The notes under the pieces were generated by a model. That model was not told where the DNA came from and did not search any database. It saw only the letters and a program-made list of their open reading frames with translations. Of a stretch of 64,000 nucleotides of DNA, positions 31,703 to 41,102 are shown piece after piece. The stretch is from NCBI GenBank assembly GCA_023387985.1, contig JAEWHC010000002.1, forward strand, positions 124,001-188,000, given 5' to 3'. The stretch's first letter is position 1. Each line of letters begins with the position of its first letter. Position numbers and translations under genes: made by a program. The DNA is from Bacteroidota bacterium (GTDB taxonomy: Bacteria; Bacteroidota; Bacteroidia; Chitinophagales; Chitinophagaceae).

Positions 31703-34213
31703 TCATTTATTTTGAGGGAGAGCCAGCATATTGGCAAATAAACGAAATGCGCCGGGAACCCCCATCGGCAATTGCCGGAAAAATACCAGGCCGGTATAAA
31801 CGAAATTCCCTTTGCCGTATTTCGCGATGGCCAGGCTTCCTGCACCTGCTTCTTCGCCGGCGTCATGCATAGCAATCGGCAATGCCCATTGTTGAGGATC
31901 CATTCCGGCAGCTTCGTAAATGCTGCGTTCCTGAACCCATTTTTCAAAATCCCTGTTCGTTATTTTGTTGGGATAATTCAATACCGGATGATTGGGCAGG
32001 CGGAATTCCACTGCGGAATTTTCATCCGTAACCCTTATTCTTGAAATACTGAACGGATAAGGTGCGATGCTGTTTTCCATGGGACCAATGCGGCTGTTGG
32101 TATTGTATTGAACCACAAGGTTGCCCCCATTTTTTACATATTCAAGCAAATGGGGTTGCAGTCCAATCAGGTTATCGTTAACATTATATGCCCGTACTCC
32201 AACCACAATGGCATCAAAACCCGCCAGGAATTCAGGACGGATGTCGGTTTCCTTTAATTCTGTGACGGTATAGCCCATCACGCGCAACATTTCGGCCACC
32301 TTATCCCCTGCACCTGCAATGTAACCGATGTTACGTCCGCCAAGTTTCAGGTCAAGATTCAGCACCTTCAGGCCATCCACATAATGATAGGTTTGCGTGG
32401 GAATATGATCGTATACCACACTACGCATGGCGTTATGATAACTCAGGTCTTTCTTTTCACCATCCGGACTGAAGGTGACCTGCAAATAATCCTCCTCCAC
32501 ATTGCGCTTTTTCAAATAATTGCTGAGGCGTAGGTTTACTGTTTTCATGCCTCCGCTCCCCCATTCTATAGTGTCCACCGGAAAGGAAAGATCAAGGGCG
32601 CCACTATTTGATTTAAGATTTACCACCGGTTTATTCAAATAGCCTTTCGCATTGCGGTGAACGGTAATTCTCGCCCTGGCGGAATCATTCCCATCTTTTT
32701 TGAATAGAACCAACCCGGGTTGATTGAACAGAAGAAAATCTTCGGTGAGGTAAACCGGGTTGTATAATTCTCCTTTTACCGGATCGACAGTACGGTATTG
32801 CAGGGGCAGCTCCAGGATGAGTGGCCTGCCTTCCACATTCAGTACCAGAGTGCCCGAAAGCGGCTTGTTTGCGCCCCTCTGCAAGAGTTCGGGGTTGGAG
32901 ATCTGGTACATGTCGTGGGTCATTCCTTCCCTTATCCAGTAAGGCTGTGTTTCCATCATTCCGGCATGGAGCGGACTAACAAAACGTTGGGTGAGCTGCT
33001 TATTGATTTGCAGGGTTTCGCGCATGCTTAATACTGTGCGGCCAACCAGCCTTTGCAGGAGTTCAACTTTGGCGTTGCCGCGGTTTACGATGTTCATGGT
33101 CATCCTTACGCTGTCCGAAACCGGTATCACCGGCCTGTCGGTATAGAATTCCGCGTAAATTCCGGCACACTGCGCAATGATTTTTTCAAGTTGCCGGATC
33201 TTGTAATTAACATGCAATTCATCCGGCAGGCGTTTCAAGTCATCTCGTATTCGCAGCAACGCTTTTACCGATTTTGAAGGATCCTGGAAATCATAATCTT
33301 TAATCACCTGGGCAATTTGTTTGGCTATATCATCGGTGCCGGGAATGCGGTTCCAGCTGAGGTCAACACCATCGAAAATGTCATTGCCCATTTTTTCACC
33401 TTTGGTGAGCGTGAAAAATTCATTCTGGCTGCCCCGTTGCCGGCTTGCGCCGAAGCCCTGGCTCTTGTGTTCACTGCGGGATTCTCCGGCAAGTTCACCG
33501 ATATTCACGCCCAGCAAAGGAAGGTACTGACCCACCTCCACGCGTAGTTGCGTACTGTCGATGGTATTGGTGTTGCCAAAATTGAAGCTGTTCCAAAGAA
33601 CCCGTTTGATCTTCCAGGGTTTTACGCCATGCTCAAAATGTTGTTTGAACCGCGTGGGATCGGCAGCCGCTTCATAGGCTTCATTGGCCAGGATGGCGCT
33701 TGCCGTATGGTGGCCATGACCGCCGCGGCCATCAGCCGGGAAACGGGCGATGATGATATCCGGTTGAAAATAGCGGATGATATAAACCATATCGCCCAGG
33801 ATGGTTTCCTTATCCCATTTGGTGAAAGTTTCTTCGGGCGTTTTGCTGTAGCCGAAATCAGTGGCACGGGTGAAGAACTGCTCTCCCCCATCAATACGCC
33901 TTGCTGCCAGCAATTCCTGGGTCCGGATCATGCCGAGCTCCACGCCCTGCTCGTCGCCAATGAGGTTCTGGCCGCCATCGCCGCGGGTGAGGCTCAGGTA
34001 ACCGGTGCGCAATTTTTTCTCATTGGCCAGCCAGGCAATCAACCGCGTATTCTCATCATCAGGGTGTGCCGCTACGTAGAGCACACTGCCCACAACAGGC
34101 AGTTTTTCCAATTCATGAAAAATTTCCGACGAGGTCAGGGGCCTGGGCAATTGCCCGAAAAGATTGATGGCACCAAACGATAAAAAGATCAATATCCAAG
34201 CTTTAAAACGCAT
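31703..34213 (-). CDS. Exported PIG-L (LmbE-like) deacetylase with C-terminal amidotransferase-like domain
   Basis: The 836-aa product has a signal peptide (cut near INLFGQ). The PIG-L domain (about residues 38-260) carries the zinc motif AHPDDE and the later HGHH. PIG-L enzymes remove acetyl groups from N-acetylglucosaminyl substrates. The middle is beta-rich, and the last 200 residues contain a Rossmann-like segment (IGYIAGAGDKVAEML, FDAIVVGVRAY, YVKNGGNLVVQYN) resembling ThuA/glutamine-amidotransferase-like folds. This two-part layout is common in Bacteroidota. Role probably in envelope or polysaccharide processing outside the cytoplasm. Confidence 0.87.
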   Translation of the reverse strand: MRFKAWILIFLSFGAINLFGQLPRPLTSSEIFHELEKLPVVGSVLYVAAHPDDENTRLIAWLANEKKLRTGYLSLTRGDGGQNLIGDEQGVELGMIRTQELLAARRIDGGEQFFTRATDFGYSKTPEETFTKWDKETILGDMVYIIRYFQPDIIIARFPADGRGGHGHHTASAILANEAYEAAADPTRFKQHFEHGVKPWKIKRVLWNSFNFGNTNTIDSTQLRVEVGQYLPLLGVNIGELAGESRSEHKSQGFGASRQRGSQNEFFTLTKGEKMGNDIFDGVDLSWNRIPGTDDIAKQIAQVIKDYDFQDPSKSVKALLRIRDDLKRLPDELHVNYKIRQLEKIIAQCAGIYAEFYTDRPVIPVSDSVRMTMNIVNRGNAKVELLQRLVGRTVLSMRETLQINKQLTQRFVSPLHAGMMETQPYWIREGMTHDMYQISNPELLQRGANKPLSGTLVLNVEGRPLILELPLQYRTVDPVKGELYNPVYLTEDFLLFNQPGLVLFKKDGNDSARARITVHRNAKGYLNKPVVNLKSNSGALDLSFPVDTIEWGSGGMKTVNLRLSNYLKKRNVEEDYLQVTFSPDGEKKDLSYHNAMRSVVYDHIPTQTYHYVDGLKVLNLDLKLGGRNIGYIAGAGDKVAEMLRVMGYTVTELKETDIRPEFLAGFDAIVVGVRAYNVNDNLIGLQPHLLEYVKNGGNLVVQYNTNSRIGPMENSIAPYPFSISRIRVTDENSAVEFRLPNHPVLNYPNKITNRDFEKWVQERSIYEAAGMDPQQWALPIAMHDAGEEAGAGSLAIAKYGKGNFVYTGLVFFRQLPMGVPGAFRLFANMLALPQNK

Positions 34214-34354
34214 TCTTCTCTTGTTTCTAAAATATTTTGACGATTTCTTTTAATAATTTTTTCACTAATCCTTTGAAATCCAGCAAAGGAATTGCAATTT
34301 TACGACTCCAAACGTCGTTATTTGACGTCGGGTTTAAAAAACCCCATCAAGAAA

Positions 34355-34492
34355 ATGAAAAAATTCGCATACTTCCTTGCTGTCCTGGCTTTCTCGGCCA
34401 CACTTTTTACCTCCTGCTCGCATGGCATTTCCGTATTTGATGCGGCAAACGGCGGCAAAGCGAAGTGTGGGAAGAACTATATTGGAAAATAG
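34355..34492 (+). CDS. 45-aa predicted lipoprotein
   Basis: A short frame encodes MKKFAYFLAVLAFSATLFTSC, a textbook lipoprotein signal with lipobox LFTSC, then about 24 residues with Gly/Lys/Cys (GGKAKCGKNYIGK). The reading frame continues upstream to 34292 but the MKK start is clearly the natural one. Tiny Cys-containing lipoproteins of this pattern occur in Chitinophagaceae; no function is known to me. It is divergent from the PIG-L gene. Confidence 0.7.
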   Translation: MKKFAYFLAVLAFSATLFTSCSHGISVFDAANGGKAKCGKNYIGK

Positions 34493-34804
34493 TACAGTTT
34501 GCAGTTTGCAGTGGACGGTTTGCGTGAATATCACCACGTTGATTTTAAGCGCATACCAAGGTTGAAGTCTCGCCAAAATAGGGAAATAAGATTTTAAAAG
34601 CATAATTGAAAAAGGCAGTTGAGTGGTTCAGCTGCCTTTTGGGTTTCTTTCTAACTATGCCGGGCATGAAATAGTCAGTCTAGTGTAGCATTCTAACAGA
34701 CCGTTTCATTTAACCTGTTTTACCACACAGGAAACATTGATTTTGCACACATAGGAATTCGACATTCCTTTGTAGTTGGCTAAGAAACATTTATACGTTA
34801 ACGC
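34493..34804. other. Gene-free interval between small lipoprotein and M14 peptidase genes
   Basis: No coding frame is supported on either strand. The only clear element is the bidirectional terminator at 34609-34640. Confidence 0.6.
34609..34640. terminator. Bidirectional terminator
   Basis: An AAAAGGCAGTTGA / TTCAGCTGCCTTTT inverted repeat (one G-U type mismatch, short loop) has T-rich ends on both strands. It probably ends the small lipoprotein transcript (plus) and the M14 peptidase transcript (minus). Confidence 0.8.
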
Positions 34805-37315
34805 CTATAAAGTAAACGAGCTTCCTGTATTCGTCATGAAGATTGCGTTGGAGAGCAACAGTTTTCCGTTCTCCCAAAAGCTTCTGAAAACCGGATCATC
34901 GGCAATGAATATCACAGAACCCCTGCCCTGTGGCAACTCACCGAAAATCAATCCGTTTTCCAGTTTGGACTGCGCATTGGAGCCGACGAACCCCGCTACA
35001 TGCGCGTTCTTCCGGATCACGCCGGCATTCCAGCCGGATGATGTGTAAGCATAAACTTTGGTATCGCCCTTCAATGTATAATAAGGATTTCCGATACCAA
35101 AGCCCAGTGGGTGCGACTCATCCACGGTCACCCGGTAAATGCTGCCCGGGTTGAAATCGCGTAGGGCATCCCTTTCCCGGTTTTCATAACGGCGGAGCAA
35201 TAAGGAATCCACTTTCTTCGCTTCCTCCGCGTCTTTTTCATTCAATCCCCATTCCGCACGGGCAAGTTGGGAAACCGCGTTTTCCAGGGCGATCAGTTTA
35301 CCACCCTGGTTTACCCACGACCGCAAGGCGCCTTCCTTTTTTAGCAGGTCGCTGTAATTGAAACCGTCCGGCAATATGAGCACATCATACCGCCGTAAAT
35401 CAGCCCGGGACAAATCGCGCAGCAATATCTGGGTGACGGGGTAATCGAGTTCATTCTCAAAGAAATGCCAGAGTTCTCCCAATCCCAGGGAACTCGTGCC
35501 TTCACCGCTCGCCATGGCAATACGCAATGGATGAATGGTGCGCACATCAGGACTGCCGAAATCCGCGCCCTGATCCATGAAACCGGTAGTAACAGCGGCA
35601 ATTTCAACCCCTTCTTTTTTGGCGAGATCCAACACCCTTTGGCCAAAGGTTTGAATGCCCTGGTTCGAAGTGCGGATAAAAATCAACGATCCGGCAGGAT
35701 AATCCTGCTTGCCCACTTTGAATGGTTTTTCAGCTACCCGCGCTTTGATGCCGGCTTTTAAAGCCTGTGCCAGGAAACGGGCGGTATTGAAACTGTTCCA
35801 TTTAACGACGAAACCGTAAGCATCAGGTGAGATGGAAGAGGGCTGAGGTAATTCAAAACCGGGCGAATTTCCAGTGAGCTTTTCTTTTAAGCCAAAGGCC
35901 TGCAGTCCGTAAGCGTAGGGCAGGCTCCAGGCGGTGATGTCGTAGGTGGCGCTATCCACCACTTTTGAATTGGGTTCAAACAATACTTTTACCATTGTGC
36001 CACGCACCTGATCGGTATTTATGAAGAGGTCATTGCGGCCAAAGTTGAAGGATTCCTCTTTGGCGGTGGCATAATTAAATCCCCGTGCAGAACCCGTTCG
36101 CCCGACTGAATATTCAATCCCATTCTTATCCAGCAATTCGATCAGCCGGTTCACTTTGGAAAGCGAATTTCCCGTTTTCACCACGAATGTGCGGTAATCG
36201 CCTACGCCGCTGGCCTTTGTTTTTTTAAAGAAATCCACAAAATTCGAAGCCAGTGCCGCCGCGTTTTGCGAAGCAATTTCTACAGTACTGATTCCGGTAG
36301 TGTGGTGATGCAGTGCCCGGTCCCTGAGCGTCAGTGTATCGCCATCATTGGTGATGATGCCCAGGCCCGCACGGCTGTGTCCTGCCTGTTCGTAAGTCAT
36401 GCCAATGGCGCCGTTGTAGGTGGGCCAGGTATCCCCATAACTCGGGTACAGGAGATCAAAGCGTTCTTTGGTAAAATAGAGCCAGCCCTGCTCATCAAAA
36501 TGGCGGGCATGGTTGCGGCCAATCCGGGTTTGAAATTCGCGCTGCCAGGGTGTAATCACTTCGTGGAAGGGTTCTGCAGCCGGTGCGAAATAATAAGGTG
36601 AATTGTATCCCTGCTCATGAAAATCCACATGTACATGCGGCATCCATTTGTTGTAGGCATTGATCCGCTGCCGGGTCTCCACCTGCGTTTGCCAGGCCCA
36701 GTCGCGGTTGAGGTCAAACAGGTAATGGTTGCTCCTGCCGCCCGGCCAGGGTTCCATATGTTCACGGGCCATTGGATCGGGATCCATGTTTTTACCCACC
36801 ACCGAATTGAACCAGTTTACATAGCGGTCGCGTCCATCCGGGTTCAGGCAGGGATCAATGATCACCACCGTATTCTTCAGCCATTCCTGGCCTTTGGGAT
36901 CAGTCAGTAAATAGTAAGCCGTCATCATGGCCGCCTCACTGCTGCTTGCTTCATTGCCATGCACATTATAGCTTAACCATACAATGGCCTTACCGGTATT
37001 GTTGCCGCCACCGCCATCAAGCCCGATCGATTTCAAATTCTGCTGCCGGATATTTTCCAGATTGGAAAGGTTCTCCGCACCCGATAAAACCATAAGCAAC
37101 AATGGCCTTCCTTCATTGGTTTTGCCATATTGTTCAAGCCTTGTTTGAGTTGGCGCTGATTTCGCAAGCGCCTCAAAATATTGAACGAGCCTGAAATGGG
37201 GCGTGAATTTTTCACCGACCTGGTGACCCAGGAAGAAATCGGGAGAAAGGGGTTGTGCAAATGTAAAGTTTGCAGCTAGCAATATGCAGGCAATGAACAG
37301 GATTGGTTTTTTCAT
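34805..37315 (-). CDS. Secreted M14-family zinc carboxypeptidase
   Basis: With the start at MKKPILFIACILL the product is 836 aa and has a signal peptide cut after NFTFAQ; Met codons 5 and 22 codons further upstream (37330, 37381) are also in frame but do not improve the signal. The M14 domain (about residues 35-330) shows the zinc pair YNVHGNEASSSE, FDLNRDWAWQTQ (substrate-carboxylate binding) and VDFHEQGYNSPYYF with the third zinc histidine. The C-terminal half (about 430-830) contains a Rossmann/GATase-like region (RYDVLILPDGFNYSDL, WVNQGGKLIALENAV). The family cleaves C-terminal residues or peptidoglycan-type peptides; substrate unknown. Confidence 0.9.
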   Translation of the reverse strand: MKKPILFIACILLAANFTFAQPLSPDFFLGHQVGEKFTPHFRLVQYFEALAKSAPTQTRLEQYGKTNEGRPLLLMVLSGAENLSNLENIRQQNLKSIGLDGGGGNNTGKAIVWLSYNVHGNEASSSEAAMMTAYYLLTDPKGQEWLKNTVVIIDPCLNPDGRDRYVNWFNSVVGKNMDPDPMAREHMEPWPGGRSNHYLFDLNRDWAWQTQVETRQRINAYNKWMPHVHVDFHEQGYNSPYYFAPAAEPFHEVITPWQREFQTRIGRNHARHFDEQGWLYFTKERFDLLYPSYGDTWPTYNGAIGMTYEQAGHSRAGLGIITNDGDTLTLRDRALHHHTTGISTVEIASQNAAALASNFVDFFKKTKASGVGDYRTFVVKTGNSLSKVNRLIELLDKNGIEYSVGRTGSARGFNYATAKEESFNFGRNDLFINTDQVRGTMVKVLFEPNSKVVDSATYDITAWSLPYAYGLQAFGLKEKLTGNSPGFELPQPSSISPDAYGFVVKWNSFNTARFLAQALKAGIKARVAEKPFKVGKQDYPAGSLIFIRTSNQGIQTFGQRVLDLAKKEGVEIAAVTTGFMDQGADFGSPDVRTIHPLRIAMASGEGTSSLGLGELWHFFENELDYPVTQILLRDLSRADLRRYDVLILPDGFNYSDLLKKEGALRSWVNQGGKLIALENAVSQLARAEWGLNEKDAEEAKKVDSLLLRRYENRERDALRDFNPGSIYRVTVDESHPLGFGIGNPYYTLKGDTKVYAYTSSGWNAGVIRKNAHVAGFVGSNAQSKLENGLIFGELPQGRGSVIFIADDPVFRSFWENGKLLLSNAIFMTNTGSSFTL

Positions 37316-37365
37316 AAGCTGTTGAGTCATTACAAAGAGGTTGAACCTTCTTAAAAATAAAAAAT

Positions 37366-37384
37366 CCGTTGTTTTATACAACGG
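37366..37384. repeat. Inverted repeat upstream of the M14 peptidase gene
   Basis: CCGTTGT-TTTAT-ACAACGG is a perfect 7-bp palindrome with a 5-bp spacer, 51 bp before the preferred peptidase start. It could be an operator; there is no direct evidence for a regulator. Confidence 0.5.
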
Positions 37385-37712
37385 AGAGCAATTTAGAGAA
37401 ATGAAATGGATTATTTCAAATCAAAGGCGTTCAAAGGATAATAATGCTGAAATTGATGGAAAAGTATTTACAAAAGATTTCTTTTATTATAAAGAGTAAT
37501 TGCTATGTACCCCGGTTACCTGATTTTCCTTATCCCGAATAGATCGGGATAAGTTGTGGTAGATTATCTTGCTTAACCACCTAATTCACTAAGATCCACA
37601 GTAGGCACAGAAGGACACGAACATTTAAAAGCATGGAATAGCATAACCATTAAGCCTTCTACGGATTTCACCTGGATACGCATGAGACAAACAAATCGCG
37701 GTTAAATCCATT
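37385..37712. other. Gene-free junction between the peptidase and the polysaccharide locus
   Basis: No convincing coding frame. A perfect hairpin (37529-37553) and a run of CACAGnnGG-like decayed repeats (about 37570-37622) are the only structure seen. The stretch is AT-rich. Confidence 0.55.
37529..37553. repeat. Perfect 10-bp stem inverted repeat
   Basis: CTTATCCCGA-ATAGA-TCGGGATAAG forms a perfect hairpin with a 5-nt loop and no T tract. It may be a copy of a dispersed palindromic element; a genome-wide search would show whether it recurs. Confidence 0.8.
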
Positions 37713-38909
37713 TTAAAGCGCATCCCAATCCGGGACTTTTGGTTTTTCCAGAGAAAAAGTTACTGGTGAACGATAGACCTTTTCGATTTCATTCCAGATG
37801 AATTGCTGGCTGAAATATTTTTCTATAAAAGGTCTTGCCCGCAAGCCGGCTGCAATGACCTCCTCAGGATTTTCAATAGCGAATTCCATAGCATTCCGCA
37901 GGGCGGTTTCATTCTTGGAGGGGATGATCCATCCATTCTTACCCTGGAAAATAATTTCATTGCAGCCATTTATGTCCGAAACAATTGCAGGCAGACCAAA
38001 AGCCCCGGCCTGTAAAGGCACATTGGGAAAACCCTCGCGGTAACTCGGGAAAACCAGGACATTACTCATTTTCAGGTATGGGCGAACATCAGGCTGGTAG
38101 CCGGTCATAAATACCTTTGGGTTATTCTTCAGCATGCTGATCGTTTCCTCCTTCACCGGATCGAGGTGCCTTTCTTCAGGTCCGACCAGCAACAAGTAAA
38201 TGTGTGGATGTTTCCCGCTCAACGCTTCAAAGGCGGCAGCCAATTCGTTGATGCCTTTATCCTTTACAATCCGGCCAATAAAAACAAAAACGAACCCATC
38301 AGGCGGAATGCTCCATTCAGCACGCAGCTCATTTTTCGATTGGGGAATCTGACCGGGCGAAAAATATTCCGTATCAATGCCATTGCTGCTTCCGAAACCC
38401 AGCACATGCAATTTATTCGCAGGGCAAAGCGATTTTTCTACCATGATCTCTGCCAGTTTATGCGAATTCACCAATACCTGCGTCGCGCATGCGGAGGTCA
38501 TTTTCTCTGTCGCGTTGAGTATTCTTTTTTTAATGCCTTCTGCTTCCAGTATGGGCAATCCCCCAACTGTATGAATCCTTTTTGGAATCCCTGCCATCCT
38601 CGCGGCCATCATGCCGAGTAACCCCGCTTTCGGCGTTTGCGTATGAACAATATCCGGCTTTTCTTTTTTAAAAATGGCGATCAGATTCTTCAGTACGTTC
38701 AAATCCCTTACCGGTGTGATCTCCCGCGTCATGTCTACAACATGGTAAGGAACGCCTTCGTAATTTTCAACATCATTTCTTTCCGGGCCATCGGCGGCGA
38801 AAAGCTTTACCTTAAAACCTTTGGAGGCAAAGTGATTTGGTTGGCCTTTGATTAAATGCTTGAATGATAGAGGTACAGTTACAAGCCGAAAAAGCTTTTG
38901 GGAGGACAT
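37713..38909 (-). CDS. Glycosyltransferase family 4 (last gene of the polysaccharide locus)
   Basis: The 398-aa protein has a GT-B fold: N-terminal Rossmann domain with VHTQTPKAGLLGMMAARM and HTVGGLP, and a C-terminal GT4 domain from about residue 200 with VFIGRIVKDKGINELAAAF, GYQPDVRPYLKMSNVLVFPSYREGFPNVPLQAGAFG. It resembles CapM/PglA-like transferases that add a hexosamine to a lipid-linked glycan on the cytoplasmic face. The usual EX7E donor motif reads EGFPNVPLQ, so the second Glu is Gln, a change that may alter activity. It is separated from the NodB deacetylase upstream by 81 bp, where a promoter could lie. Confidence 0.88.
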   Translation of the reverse strand: MSSQKLFRLVTVPLSFKHLIKGQPNHFASKGFKVKLFAADGPERNDVENYEGVPYHVVDMTREITPVRDLNVLKNLIAIFKKEKPDIVHTQTPKAGLLGMMAARMAGIPKRIHTVGGLPILEAEGIKKRILNATEKMTSACATQVLVNSHKLAEIMVEKSLCPANKLHVLGFGSSNGIDTEYFSPGQIPQSKNELRAEWSIPPDGFVFVFIGRIVKDKGINELAAAFEALSGKHPHIYLLLVGPEERHLDPVKEETISMLKNNPKVFMTGYQPDVRPYLKMSNVLVFPSYREGFPNVPLQAGAFGLPAIVSDINGCNEIIFQGKNGWIIPSKNETALRNAMEFAIENPEEVIAAGLRARPFIEKYFSQQFIWNEIEKVYRSPVTFSLEKPKVPDWDAL

Positions 38910-38990
38910 TTAGTGTCTGCTTAAATAGGGTTGGATTAAAATATCTAAGGGGGAATTAACTTGCAACCTGCAGCATTTAAGATTCAAATT

Positions 38991-39965
38991 TTAAATATTC
39001 GTAACATACTCACGCATCGCCCAACTCTTCATGCCATATTTAGATTTCAAACCAGAATAGTGTTGAAGAATTTCCTCAAGCTCTGCCATGCATTCTACCG
39101 GATGCTCGCCAAAGTTTTCCGGATGCCACCAGAGATGATAGCAATGCTTTTTTTGAGCTGCTGCTGTCATTTCGCTTTTAATCCGGTTTAACCGCAGGCG
39201 GTTTAGTTGTTTTAATTTGGGATCAAATTGCCGGAGCAACCGGCTGGCAGGAATTGCAACCGGTAGACCTTTTACTTTTTTGATTGCAGAAAGTGGGTAG
39301 GTTTTTGAGCCAAGCGGAAGGAAGGTATCTCCGGTCCTGAAGATTTTCCGGCTGAGCGTGGTGTCATCATTTCCAATGCCCGTCCAATACCAGGAATCGG
39401 GATTGCTGCGAATGGCAGTAATGCCATTTTGGTAACAAATTTCAAGATATTTCCGGTTGAATTGATTCCGGGGAAAAACGAGAGAACTCATTTTTTTACC
39501 AACCACATCCTGGCTAACTTTTTGGACCGCCTTTAAATCGGCATCAAATGCCTCAATGTCTTGTCCTCGTTCCAGGCAATAATAATGGGCGAAGGTATGT
39601 GTCGCCAGTTCCTGGTTCGGGTATTCATCAATAAGCTTGACCATTTTTGAGGCAAAATGTGCTTTTTCAGTCAAGTCATCAATACCGTTCTCTTCCACAA
39701 ACCTGTATGCAGAATATTTCTGATCATGATATTCAGGTTTCTGCAGTGGCGCATGATGCAACCAATCTTCATAATTCCTGAGGAATAAACTGCCAACGGT
39801 TGCCCAGGTGACACCGATGCCATATTGATCAAACAGGTCAAGCAATTTCGGAACCAACGCATTGGTATTATCATAAATCTGTAATCGCGAATGCCGATGC
39901 CGTTTATCGAATACACCCCAATGGAGTTCGTAGTCGAGGGATATGGTGAAGATGGGTAAATCCAT
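38991..39965 (-). CDS. NodB-type polysaccharide deacetylase family protein
   Basis: The 324-aa protein begins IFTISLDYELHWG, whose Asp matches the first NodB motif. ELATHTFAHYYC provides the paired histidines of motif 2, and HLWWHPENFG may carry the later catalytic histidine. NodB-fold enzymes remove N-acetyl groups from amino sugars. There is no signal peptide, so it would act in the cytoplasm on lipid-linked or nucleotide-linked glycan. The start overlaps the stop of the Wzy-like gene by one base (TAATG), indicating coupling. Confidence 0.82.
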   Translation of the reverse strand: MDLPIFTISLDYELHWGVFDKRHRHSRLQIYDNTNALVPKLLDLFDQYGIGVTWATVGSLFLRNYEDWLHHAPLQKPEYHDQKYSAYRFVEENGIDDLTEKAHFASKMVKLIDEYPNQELATHTFAHYYCLERGQDIEAFDADLKAVQKVSQDVVGKKMSSLVFPRNQFNRKYLEICYQNGITAIRSNPDSWYWTGIGNDDTTLSRKIFRTGDTFLPLGSKTYPLSAIKKVKGLPVAIPASRLLRQFDPKLKQLNRLRLNRIKSEMTAAAQKKHCYHLWWHPENFGEHPVECMAELEEILQHYSGLKSKYGMKSWAMREYVTNI

Positions 39966-41077
39966 TAGCCGGCAACAGATTCTTTTCTTGCTTTAAATTC
40001 CATTGCCTTTAAATAAATAAAAAAGAACAAAGGCATCAACTGGGCTTTTTGGCGCATTGCAATTCCCAGGTTACTGGTGATTTGGGAAAGCGCAAGGGAA
40101 CCAAAAAGAAATATGAATAGTGCAGATTTATACCAACCGTTCCATTGGGAAAACCGTGGTGCGGCGTATCGTATTATAATGAATAAAAAGAATAGGTAAA
40201 TGCTGTTTTCAAAAGAAGTAATGAGGCCGAGCACGCCTCCACTATCCACAAACAACGGCCTGAACCAGAACGTAAACAGCTTCATGAAGATATTGTAGTT
40301 GGAAATATCCACTCCCGACCCCGCCTGTTGGAGGCTCGCAGACCGGTTTTCCAAAAAATCAGCCAGATTATCACTTTGCCAGTCAGTGGCAATTTCCAAA
40401 GAACTCTGCAGGAAATAATAGGCCGCTATCGAAGAAACAATAACCAGGCCCAGCTTTACCCAACCATTGATGGATTTACCGGATAGCACCACACCAAGCA
40501 GAAAACCACCTACCATAACAAGTGACAGGTGCGGACGAATCATGTAAGCAAGCAAAGCGCCTAAAAAAATATATACCAGCCGGGTATTGAAACGGCTCAA
40601 GCCATATACAAACAAAGAAACGGAAAATAACGCCAATACGCCTTTTCCCAAAGACCCACTCCAAAAATGGATATTGGGCAAAAGCCATATCAGTTCGATC
40701 CATGAAAGACTTCCCATTACCGGTGGCAATGGGCCAATTTGTTCCTTGATTGCAAGGTAAAAATTCAAAATACCCCAGAAGCCAAAGAAGCTAAAAAAAT
40801 ACATGGTCGCGGCATAATTAAAGCCCATGAAATTGGCAACCGGCCAGGCCAACCAATTCATAAATGGCGTACCCGTACCCCATAAATCAAACCAATTACT
40901 TGTGCTAGTGGCTATTCTGAAGTATTCCTTGGAATCAGAAGGGTTATACAGCGCATATATGAGATAAACCGTAGATAATAACAAATGGAAGCCGTATAGC
41001 CCCCACAAATAACTTGGGGCCACCTGGTGCTTATCAGCCATTACCCTGATAAGAAGGGCAGCCAAAACAGTGATCAA
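39965..41077 (-). CDS. Multi-pass membrane protein, probable polysaccharide polymerase (Wzy-like)
   Basis: The 370-aa protein has about 9-10 TM helices and a large periplasmic loop around residues 210-250, the pattern of O-antigen or capsule polymerases. No family motif identifies it beyond doubt, but no other candidate polymerase exists in the locus. The frame starts with TTG at 41077. There is no ATG between the upstream in-frame stop and codon 13, and the hydrophobic first helix continues upstream (LSLIICFIL), so the true start may be a non-ATG codon further upstream, overlapping or abutting the asnB stop at 41103. Confidence 0.65.
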   Translation of the reverse strand: MITVLAALLIRVMADKHQVAPSYLWGLYGFHLLLSTVYLIYALYNPSDSKEYFRIATSTSNWFDLWGTGTPFMNWLAWPVANFMGFNYAATMYFFSFFGFWGILNFYLAIKEQIGPLPPVMGSLSWIELIWLLPNIHFWSGSLGKGVLALFSVSLFVYGLSRFNTRLVYIFLGALLAYMIRPHLSLVMVGGFLLGVVLSGKSINGWVKLGLVIVSSIAAYYFLQSSLEIATDWQSDNLADFLENRSASLQQAGSGVDISNYNIFMKLFTFWFRPLFVDSGGVLGLITSFENSIYLFFLFIIIRYAAPRFSQWNGWYKSALFIFLFGSLALSQITSNLGIAMRQKAQLMPLFFFIYLKAMEFKARKESVAG

Positions 41078-41102
41078 TATGAAACAAATAATGAGGCTCA
41101 GT

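Noticed and set aside
33548..34183. 211-codon plus-strand frame inside the PIG-L gene
   Set aside because: Antisense shadow of the conserved PIG-L domain, which has clear zinc motifs on the minus strand.
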